This document shows positions 56,894-64,000 of a stretch of DNA of 64,000 bases, piece after piece; positions within the stretch are counted from its first letter, which is position 1; every line of letters begins with the position of its first letter. The position numbers and the translations under genes are program-made. This stretch comes from Bacteroidota bacterium. GTDB lineage: Bacteria > Bacteroidota > Ignavibacteria > Ignavibacteriales > Ignavibacteriaceae. Location of the stretch: positions 124,001 to 188,000 of the forward strand of contig JAKAGV010000009.1 of the NCBI GenBank assembly GCA_021815405.1, read 5' to 3'. The notes under the pieces are model-generated. The model did not search any database, had not been told where the DNA came from, and saw nothing but the letters and a program-made list of their open reading frames with translations.

Positions 56894-58978
56894 ATGGAAA
56901 AGAAATTCTTTATACTATTGACGGTTTTGCTATTTACATTTTATGTTCATAATGTTAAAGCACAATGGATACAAACAGGACCTAAAAGCGGTACGATAAA
57001 TGCATTTACTTGTAATTATGGGGTTGTTTACGGGGGTACAGAAAAGGGTTATTGCTATTCTACCGATAATGGATACACCTGGTGTACCTTTAACGATGGT
57101 CTAAGTACTTCCACCAATATTAGCTCGATTTTAGTTATAGACTCATGTGTATTTGCCGGGACTACTGATGGAGTTTATGAATTGTCCAAAGACAGTATGA
57201 CCTGGGAGCACAGAGGATTGACTGATCAGGATGTTACTTGTTTGACTTCGATTGGAACAATCATTTATGCTGGCACTTACAATAGCGGTGTGTTCAAATC
57301 CTTAGATAATGGTGAAAACTGGACGGAAGTAAATGATGGACTTGAATATCCAGGCATACGTTCGATGTTGATAAAAGGCTCAACGATTTTTGTCGGTACC
57401 GAAGGAGGTGTATATAAATCCACTGACCAAGGAATAAGCTGGATAGCAGCTAAAAACGGCTTGCCCGAAAATACAGTCCATGCACTTACTTTAAGCGGCG
57501 CCAATCTTCTTGCATCAGTCTGGGCATGGGGTATTTACATGTCTACAGATAACGGCGAGAGTTGGAATACCGTAAATAGCGGACTCCCTTCAGGCGATCT
57601 GCATCTCTATGCATTTGCTAATGTCTCGTCAACTACTGTTCTTGTCGGAGGAAGTGAAGGCACGTTCATTTCCACAAACAGCGGTCTATCATGGACTGGA
57701 ATCAATAATGGATTGCCTAATTCTCCTGAGGTATACTCTCTTGCTTACAGCGGCGGAAATTTAATTGCTGGAACTTCCAATTACGGAATATACGTTTCAG
57801 CGGATAACGGTGAGCATTGGATTCAATCTAATTTCGGCTTGCACCATAGTATGGTTTCTAATCTTACAATCAGCAATAACAAGCTATTTGCTGGAACCGG
57901 TGGAGGGCTCTTTAGCTGGGAAGGCGGCGAATCTGATTGGTCAAATAACTTTACTCCAGCACTTTCACAATGGGGAACAACTGCTATCGGAATCAATGGA
58001 ACTAATATGTTTGCCAGCAATATGAACGGAGAAATTTATCTGTCAACCGACATTGGAAATGAATGGTTAAGCCGAAGCAAAAGAACAGGTTATATTACAT
58101 CATTTGCCTTTTCCGGAACAAATATCTTCTTAACAACATCATTGGGAGAATTGTATCTATCTCAAGATAATTGCGCTACCTTTAATCGTGTAATAAATGG
58201 ATTACCTTCCGGCGATTTCGCTAAATCAGTTTCTGCAATCGGCACAAACCTTTATGCTGTTTTTTCCATTCACGGTTTTTATCTGTCAACAGATAATGGT
58301 GCAACGTGGACGGAGTCCAATCACGGATTGCCCTCTATATCACTGGGTTTATATATTACTTCATTTGCAGCAGGCAGTGAAAAGATCTTTGCAGGCACGG
58401 CTGGCTATGGGGTTTATAAATCCACAGATAATGGTTCAAACTGGATTTACATTGGATTATCTAACTCAAAAATTACATCTCTATTAATTAACGATACAAA
58501 TATTTTTGCCGGAACATCGAATGACGGACTTTTTGTATCATCAGTAATTGATTCTGTATGGCACCAGGTTGGTTTATCGGGCAGCGAAATTACTTCTCTA
58601 TCATTCTACAAAAATGAACTAATAGCCGGAACTAAAGGGAATGGAATCTGGCATCGTCCGCTCGCTCAATTAATAACAGATGTCAAAGTTGAAAAGGGAA
58701 GTCTCCCTTTGCATTTCTCGCTGTCTCAAAACTATCCTAATCCGTTCAATCCTGCTACAACAATTAAATATCAGATTACAAATTCCGGGCTCGTGGAATT
58801 AAAAGTCTTTGATATTTTGGGTAAAGAGGTTGCTGTGCTTGTTAATGAAGTGCAGAAAGCAGGAAGTTATAGTGTGCAGTTTGAAACTGGTAAATATAAA
58901 CTTGCAAGTGGGATATATTTATATCGATTGAAGTCTAATGGTCTTTCTTCAATAAGAAAATTGTTACTTTTAAAGTAG
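56894..58978 (+). CDS. Secreted beta-propeller protein with T9SS sorting domain, paralogue of 28597-31362
   Basis: The 694-residue protein has a signal peptide (about 1-23), about a dozen asp-box propeller repeats to about 605 with (V/I)FAGT, STDNG and W motifs, and an 80-residue type A sorting domain with NYPNPFNPATT and SGIYLYRLK, ending LLLLK. It lacks the Ig/FN3 segments of its longer paralogue. It probably acts at the cell surface in binding. AAGGA precedes the ATG. A bidirectional terminator follows the stop. Confidence 0.9.
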   Translation: MEKKFFILLTVLLFTFYVHNVKAQWIQTGPKSGTINAFTCNYGVVYGGTEKGYCYSTDNGYTWCTFNDGLSTSTNISSILVIDSCVFAGTTDGVYELSKDSMTWEHRGLTDQDVTCLTSIGTIIYAGTYNSGVFKSLDNGENWTEVNDGLEYPGIRSMLIKGSTIFVGTEGGVYKSTDQGISWIAAKNGLPENTVHALTLSGANLLASVWAWGIYMSTDNGESWNTVNSGLPSGDLHLYAFANVSSTTVLVGGSEGTFISTNSGLSWTGINNGLPNSPEVYSLAYSGGNLIAGTSNYGIYVSADNGEHWIQSNFGLHHSMVSNLTISNNKLFAGTGGGLFSWEGGESDWSNNFTPALSQWGTTAIGINGTNMFASNMNGEIYLSTDIGNEWLSRSKRTGYITSFAFSGTNIFLTTSLGELYLSQDNCATFNRVINGLPSGDFAKSVSAIGTNLYAVFSIHGFYLSTDNGATWTESNHGLPSISLGLYITSFAAGSEKIFAGTAGYGVYKSTDNGSNWIYIGLSNSKITSLLINDTNIFAGTSNDGLFVSSVIDSVWHQVGLSGSEITSLSFYKNELIAGTKGNGIWHRPLAQLITDVKVEKGSLPLHFSLSQNYPNPFNPATTIKYQITNSGLVELKVFDILGKEVAVLVNEVQKAGSYSVQFETGKYKLASGIYLYRLKSNGLSSIRKLLLLK

Positions 58979-58988
58979 AATTGAAAAA

Positions 58989-59030
58989 GTTAGTGCAACT
59001 CATATTTACAATGTGTTGCACTAATTTTAA
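58989..59030. terminator. Bidirectional intrinsic terminator
   Basis: TTAGTGCAAC (58990-58999) and GTTGCACTAA (59015-59024) form a 10-bp stem with a 15-base loop, followed by TTTT on the plus strand and by CTTTTTC on the minus strand. It separates the converging propeller and helicase genes and can stop both transcripts. Confidence 0.8.
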
Positions 59031-59043
59031 AGTTGCATTTTTA

Positions 59044-62000
59044 TCAAATATTCTCATTAGCGATACAATTTCCATAAATATCTGAGAAAGAGCATTTACT
59101 GCAATGATCTAAATTTTTTGAGAAGTTTTTCGCTCTGACGGTAAATACCATATTTTCTAATTCATTTTTTACCGATAAAATATCGTTCGTTTCCAATACT
59201 TTTTTAAAAGACTTTTCAGGAAGTTTAATAAAGATTAACTGAATCTCAAATCTTTTGATATTGCTATTCAGTTTACTCACAAGCAAGGTGTAGAATTCCA
59301 ATTGGGGCAAATAAGATTTTATTTTCTCTTCAATTTTGTCATCATCAATATCATCGGTTTTATAATCAACAATTATAGCTTTATCATTGTCGATAATAAG
59401 TTTGTCAATTATGCCGTAAAGGAAATAATTACTCTCTTCGGAATATATTTCAAATTCATTTTTATAATCGGGATATTTTTTCAACTCAGCAAAAATAGAT
59501 GATGAATAAAATGTAGTAAGATTATTTATAATTTCTTTTTTTAATATCCGAAGATTTTCGTCTTTCTTTTCCGAGAATTCCAGTTCGCTTTTCAGCAGTT
59601 CATCTGTTAAATTTTGCAATTGTTCTATTGTGGATTCAAGTTGAAGTAATTTATGAACAATTCTTCCTTTTACATCAGAGAACTCTTGCTTTCTTTCTTC
59701 TGAAGCATCTTCACGAAGGACAGCTAAATTTTTATTCTCACTTTCATTGAACTCATATCTTGAGCTGTCTCTTCTTTCTGCAAGCCAATTTTTGTACCGT
59801 CGATGGAGAGGTGCAAAACCAACATCATAGGTTAAATAATACTTAAGCGGGCATTGCTTATATACCGACAGCTTTGTCGCTGAAACTATTTCACCTTGTT
59901 GAATTTCTTCAATCTCATTTATATCAATTTTCTTAACTGCTTCGATCGGCTTAATATCTTCACTGTCAGCGTTAACTTGTTCAATTTCTTTTATTATCGG
60001 AATATCAAGTTTAATTTCTTTTGTCTGATATTCAAATCCATTTTCTTCAATTCTTAGGGATTTAAGTTCTCCATTAGTTGAAAATACGGCAGAGTTAAAG
60101 TCTATTCCTAATCCCATTTGGATTAAGCCTGCAAATGATTCTTCGCTGTATTTGTTTTCTTTTTTCTTATCAGCTGAAATAAATAAATAATTTTTTGCAC
60201 GTGTAATGCCTACATAAAGCAGCCGCTTAATCTCAGCTAATTCTTTCTTGCGGGTTATCCAATCGCTTATCCCGATAATCGGTGCCGATTCAGCCTTGCC
60301 GGAAAAATTATTTTTTAGAGGGACCTTAGTCATTAAGCCAAAATTTTTATTTACAACTACAGACTTAGATTTGATAATATTTTTTTGAGGTGTGTCATCA
60401 CTCTTATAAAGGAAGACTGCCGGATACTCCAATCCCTTTGATTGATGCAATGTCATTATAACTACTGCGTTGGACTCTTCTGCAATAGCTGCCTGAGATT
60501 CATCTCCAGCTTCTTCGATCGAATCTCGAAGAAAAACAACATAATCATATAAGGTCTTAAATCCTTGAGAGAATAGATTGATCGTAAGCTTCACAAGTTT
60601 TTCAATATTCGCAAGTTCCTGAGTCCCGCCGGGTTTCGATGCTATTACGGATAGGAAAGCCGATTCATCCAAGATTTTTCTAAGAAGTGAAACTATTCCG
60701 GAATTCTTCGCAAGTTTTAAATTCTCACTTAAAGTTTCAACAACATAATTAAGTCCGGGTAAAATTTTTTTATAATTACAAAACTTTACCCAAAAGCTGT
60801 AGCCTGACTGCAATGATATTTCATATATAACCGAGTCGGAAAGTGAAAAGAACGGAGATCTTAAAATCCCAACTAGTGAAGCATCGTTTTTCTCGTCGGC
60901 AAGGAATGAGAAATAATTATAAATATCATAGATTGCTTGACGCCTGTAAAAATCTTTTCCGCCGAGGATGATGAAAGGGATATTAAATTTCGTGAATGTT
61001 TTTTCTAATTCTGAAAAATGTTTTCTCTTGCGGCATAGGACTGCTATATCTTTCCAAGAAATTTTCTTTTCCGGATTTTCTTGATAAATTAATTTTAAAA
61101 TCCTTCGCGCAACTATTTCTGCCTCCAGAACATTATCTTCTGCGGTTTCTTCGCTTTCTTCTCTATCATTTTCTTTCGAAAGTAGAATCTCAATTCTTCC
61201 TGGCATATCATCCTGTCTTGCGCAAACAAGGTCAGAATGTACAACTTCATTAAATAAAATTTCCGGTTCAGCAAATAATTTCTTAAAAAGCAGATTTGTA
61301 AACAAGCATATTGCCGGAGCCATCCTGAAGCTATCCGGAAGAGTCAGCAAAGATTCTCTCCCCGAAGCAGATTCGATATTCCTCTTTGTCAAATTAAACA
61401 CTTCAAGTTCGGCATCCCGAAACATGTAAATGCTTTGCTTTTCATCCCCCACTACAAAAAGATTACCCTTCTTCAACTCATCAAGTATCGGTAGAAAAAT
61501 ATTGTACTGGATTTCGTTTGTATCCTGATACTCGTCAATCATTATGTATTTATACTTTTCAGAAATTGTATGCCTAACTTTTTCCTGTTCTAAAATTTTT
61601 TTTGTATAGAGAAGTATATCTTCGAAATCCAGGTATCCTTGTTCTGATTTTTTCTTAGAATAAATCTCAAGTGCCAGATTAAAATGGAAAATCATTTTCT
61701 TCCCGAACCGCGCAAGTTCAATCTCGATTTCGCCGGCATTTTCGCTCAAGTTTATTACTTTAAAATCCTTAAAGAATGAATTGATCAATAGAATTTCGTT
61801 TTCAAATCCTTCTTTTATTTTTGATGTATATCCCTGTGTTCGAACAACTCCATCTTTTAAAATGATTTGTTCCTCTATCTTCTTTAATGGGATGATAAGC
61901 TCAATAAATTTTGAGGAGGAAGAAAGCAATTCAATGCTAGCACGGACTTCAATCGCTCTTTGATTATCCTTATTTGAGGATAATACAGCCTCATTAACTT

Positions 62001-62679
62001 TCTTCAGTGCTTCTGCAAGTAAAGGGATTCGGTTTGTAAAAATCTTTTCCGTAAATTCATAAAAAGTTTTTTGAAAGAAAGCGGCAATTTCTTTTTCAGT
62101 CTTTGAATAAATTCGTTCTGCAATGCCGAGTACATTCTTCCTTTCTTTTATAAGTGAAATGACTTCTCTGGCAAAGAGGTTTTTCGATCCAAATAATCTG
62201 ATAAGATATTTTAGATCTTCCGAATTTTTTTCATCTTTGATTACACTCTTAATCATTTCTTCAACTGAAATCTCGATAAGCTCGCTTGATGTTCTTTCGT
62301 CTATCGCAGTAAAATTAGCATCAAGTCCTGCTTCCACCGGGTGTTCGCGTAATATATCAATACAGAAAGAATGAATAGTTGAAATATTAGCTGAAACTAG
62401 CTGACTCCGGATGTTTTCAAATTTCCTCTTTTCTCTTGAGTCTGTTGTAACAGAAATTTTTTCATCTATTTGTTTTGCAATCTTACCGTAAAGTTCGCCG
62501 GCAGCTTTGTCTGTAAATGTAATTGCAGCGATGCTGCGAAGTGAAATGTCTTCTTCAGTAACAATCTTCAAATACCTGGATGCTAAAACAAAGGTCTTGC
62601 CCGAGCCTGCATTTGCGGTTAAAGATATATGCCTTTTATAATCCAGTGCCTTAGCCTGGTAAGTCGTTAATGTAGCCAT
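59044..62679 (-). CDS. addA: AddA/RecB-like UvrD-family helicase with C-terminal PD-(D/E)XK nuclease
   Basis: The 1211-residue protein has Walker A ANAGSGKT at 22-29, the UvrD motifs DEYQDTN and VGDEKQSIYMFRDA, late motifs LHQSKGLEYPAVFL and LLYVGITRAKNYLFIS, and a RecB-type nuclease with GIIDKLI then IVDYKTDD. It differs from Bacillus AddA in carrying four cysteines framing the nuclease: one in KQCPLKYYL, and C1193, C1196 and C1205 near the C-terminus, the pattern that holds a 4Fe-4S cluster in AddB and Cas4. No addB lies in the window. The kinase stop is only seven bases upstream, so the two are probably co-transcribed. Confidence 0.88.
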   Translation of the reverse strand: MATLTTYQAKALDYKRHISLTANAGSGKTFVLASRYLKIVTEEDISLRSIAAITFTDKAAGELYGKIAKQIDEKISVTTDSREKRKFENIRSQLVSANISTIHSFCIDILREHPVEAGLDANFTAIDERTSSELIEISVEEMIKSVIKDEKNSEDLKYLIRLFGSKNLFAREVISLIKERKNVLGIAERIYSKTEKEIAAFFQKTFYEFTEKIFTNRIPLLAEALKKVNEAVLSSNKDNQRAIEVRASIELLSSSSKFIELIIPLKKIEEQIILKDGVVRTQGYTSKIKEGFENEILLINSFFKDFKVINLSENAGEIEIELARFGKKMIFHFNLALEIYSKKKSEQGYLDFEDILLYTKKILEQEKVRHTISEKYKYIMIDEYQDTNEIQYNIFLPILDELKKGNLFVVGDEKQSIYMFRDAELEVFNLTKRNIESASGRESLLTLPDSFRMAPAICLFTNLLFKKLFAEPEILFNEVVHSDLVCARQDDMPGRIEILLSKENDREESEETAEDNVLEAEIVARRILKLIYQENPEKKISWKDIAVLCRKRKHFSELEKTFTKFNIPFIILGGKDFYRRQAIYDIYNYFSFLADEKNDASLVGILRSPFFSLSDSVIYEISLQSGYSFWVKFCNYKKILPGLNYVVETLSENLKLAKNSGIVSLLRKILDESAFLSVIASKPGGTQELANIEKLVKLTINLFSQGFKTLYDYVVFLRDSIEEAGDESQAAIAEESNAVVIMTLHQSKGLEYPAVFLYKSDDTPQKNIIKSKSVVVNKNFGLMTKVPLKNNFSGKAESAPIIGISDWITRKKELAEIKRLLYVGITRAKNYLFISADKKKENKYSEESFAGLIQMGLGIDFNSAVFSTNGELKSLRIEENGFEYQTKEIKLDIPIIKEIEQVNADSEDIKPIEAVKKIDINEIEEIQQGEIVSATKLSVYKQCPLKYYLTYDVGFAPLHRRYKNWLAERRDSSRYEFNESENKNLAVLREDASEERKQEFSDVKGRIVHKLLQLESTIEQLQNLTDELLKSELEFSEKKDENLRILKKEIINNLTTFYSSSIFAELKKYPDYKNEFEIYSEESNYFLYGIIDKLIIDNDKAIIVDYKTDDIDDDKIEEKIKSYLPQLEFYTLLVSKLNSNIKRFEIQLIFIKLPEKSFKKVLETNDILSVKNELENMVFTVRAKNFSKNLDHCSKCSFSDIYGNCIANENI

Positions 62680-62686
62680 TAAATTC

Positions 62687-64000
62687 TTATTCTTTATTGT
62701 TGCACTGTGGAACTTTAATCTTAAATTTAGCGCCTGAGCCTTCGGATTCTTCGAGGCTTATGCTTCCATTAATCCCTTCGATAAACCTTTTTGCCAGAGT
62801 TAAACCAAGCCCCATTCCTTTCGATTTGGTTGTAAAATTGGAATCAAAGATTTTATCTTTTATGTTTTGTGGAATTCCGCTGCCGTTATCAGATACAGTT
62901 AAGATAAAGTTTTTGTCTTCCTCAACTAATTGCAATTTTATTGAATCAGCTCCGGCTTGAATTGAATTGCGAATAAGATTAATCAGCATACGTCTAAACT
63001 GGCTTTTATCTGTTTCTATATTAGCCTCGTCAAGTTGAGTATTCAGTTCAATTTTTATTTTTTCATGAACGAAAAGATTAACTGAATCCCGGATAACCGG
63101 AAGAAGATCGATCTTTTCGATTTTAAAGTTCGGCATCCTTGCGAACCTTGAAAATTCAGAAGCAATCAAGCTAAGATTTTCTATCTGACTTAATATTGTC
63201 GAAGATACTTTTTCAAAAATCGAGTCAAAGCTTTTACTCTTGTCATGATAAGAAACTATAAGCTGCTGCACCGCAAGTTTCATAGGAGTCAAAGGATTCT
63301 TTATTTCATGAGCAACCTGTTTAGCCATTTCCTTCCAGGCATTCTCGCGCTCAAGCTCAGCTAGCTCAATCTGATTTTTTTGAAGCTCGTGAGTCATCGA
63401 ATTGAAACTGGAGAACAATTCTTTTAATTCCCCTTTTACATTCTCATCAAGCTCAACATTGAAATCTCCGTTGGCAACCGATGCTGTAGCTTTCGTAAGC
63501 CGACGTATTGGTAAGGAGATTCTATTAGCTAAAAATGCGCTGAGCAAAATCATGATAATAGTTGCAAAAGTATAAATCCCAAAAATGAAAACATCAATAT
63601 CGGTAACAGAATAAGACAGTCTGACTTTGTTGAAAGCATCGTTGACTGATATTATCATAGGTATGCCGTCAATCGTAACCTTTTTATAGTAAGAATCAAA
63701 ATCAAAATTATCGATTTTTTCTTGGGTGAAATATTCTCTATAACTTAAGTAGCTTAGCTGGTAATAAGCTTCAGGATTTAGTTTATCTGTAAGCAACCCG
63801 GCTTTAAAATATTGATCTCTTGAGTTGTAAATCTGTGTACTTCCTTCGTAAACCGCAAATGAAACACCAAGGTCCTGCCCCGCATTGTTAAAGGCATCTA
63901 TGTAGTCATGAGAAGGACTTTCTGTCAACTCTTCTTTTATGATATTCTCAACATAGTTTAATCTTTCTCCCAATTCATTTTCGATTGCAGTCTGTGTTCG
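62687..64000 (-). CDS. NtrY-like sensor histidine kinase, 5' end missing at window edge
   Basis: The open frame continues to the last base, so the N-terminus lies outside. The visible 437 residues have the end of a sensor region, a membrane segment (IFGIYTFATIIMILLSAFLA), a HAMP domain (ISLPIRRLTKATASVANGDF), then the dimerisation helix with MAKQVAHEIKNPLTPMKLAV and the ATPase domain with NLIRNSIQAG, DNGSGIP and GMGLGL. HEIKNPLTPMKLA is typical of NtrY/WalK-like kinases. The partner regulator is not visible. Seven bases separate it from addA. Confidence 0.92.
   Translation of the reverse strand, partial: RTQTAIENELGERLNYVENIIKEELTESPSHDYIDAFNNAGQDLGVSFAVYEGSTQIYNSRDQYFKAGLLTDKLNPEAYYQLSYLSYREYFTQEKIDNFDFDSYYKKVTIDGIPMIISVNDAFNKVRLSYSVTDIDVFIFGIYTFATIIMILLSAFLANRISLPIRRLTKATASVANGDFNVELDENVKGELKELFSSFNSMTHELQKNQIELAELERENAWKEMAKQVAHEIKNPLTPMKLAVQQLIVSYHDKSKSFDSIFEKVSSTILSQIENLSLIASEFSRFARMPNFKIEKIDLLPVIRDSVNLFVHEKIKIELNTQLDEANIETDKSQFRRMLINLIRNSIQAGADSIKLQLVEEDKNFILTVSDNGSGIPQNIKDKIFDSNFTTKSKGMGLGLTLAKRFIEGINGSISLEESEGSGAKFKIKVPQCNNKE

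Overview
The window is AT-rich bacterial chromosome. It most resembles a member of the Bacteroidota/Ignavibacteriota side of the FCB group. Four observations point there. Several secreted proteins end in a type IX secretion (T9SS) C-terminal sorting domain with the NYPNPFNP-type motif. Spacers carry Bacteroidota-style promoters (TAnnTTTG -7 boxes). RibBA is fused, and the PAS-rich sensor kinases are of a kind common in that group. An Ignavibacteria-like organism is my best guess; the sequence alone does not prove it. Unusual starts (TTG, and one probable ATT) are frequent.

Layout. 1-10.9 kb: a signalling block on the minus strand, with the tip of a response regulator, a REC-PAS6-histidine kinase, a membrane PAS8 HisKA_2 kinase, a decayed sorting-domain fragment, and a PAS3-SpoIIE (RsbU-type) phosphatase. 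11.4-15.6 kb: copper handling (CopA, CopZ, an HMA-AraC fusion regulator), a small cupin with a probable ATT start, and a YbjQ-like protein. 15.7-25.9 kb: core metabolism and housekeeping (outer-membrane barrel, FabF, Tgt-YajC, RibBA, lipoprotein, Ndk, SucD, an APC/KimA-like permease, tRNA-Ala). 26-32.4 kb: accessory secreted proteins (a papain-like protease and a beta-propeller protein, both with sorting domains), a small FN3 protein, and a 21-bp tandem repeat array. 32.8-37.5 kb: PdxH, a giant KGD-type 2-oxoglutarate decarboxylase/dehydrogenase, and tRNA-Gly. 37.6-45.1 kb: a compact four-gene minus-strand operon, PrkA-like kinase / DUF444 (YeaH) / SpoVR (YcgB) / second PrkA-like kinase. 45.4-48.2 kb: ClC channel with CBS domains, tRNA-Val, a small membrane protein and a clear terminator. 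48.4-55 kb: minus-strand metabolic genes (PPP phosphatase, CoA-transferase, alanine dehydrogenase, D-2-hydroxyacid dehydrogenase, SpmA-SpmB fusion, flavin split-barrel protein). 55.3-59 kb: AraC regulator, outer-membrane barrel and a second propeller/sorting protein. 59-64 kb: AddA/RecB-like helicase-nuclease preceded by an NtrY-like histidine kinase that runs off the window.

How the parts fit. The signalling block looks like an environmental sensing module that could feed both phosphorelay and partner-switch outputs. The copper genes form a self-contained efflux and sensing set. The PrkA/DUF444/SpoVR operon is the conserved but poorly understood stress/starvation module, here carrying two different PrkA-type ATPases. 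Intergenic spacers are studded with long-armed palindromes of several sequence families. One family, about 125 bp long, occurs twice, each time just beyond the stop codon of a minus-strand gene.

The strongest candidates for something undescribed are the 21-bp repeat array with its adjacent FN3 protein, the two-kinase PrkA operon, and the HMA-AraC regulator. None is proven novel from sequence alone.
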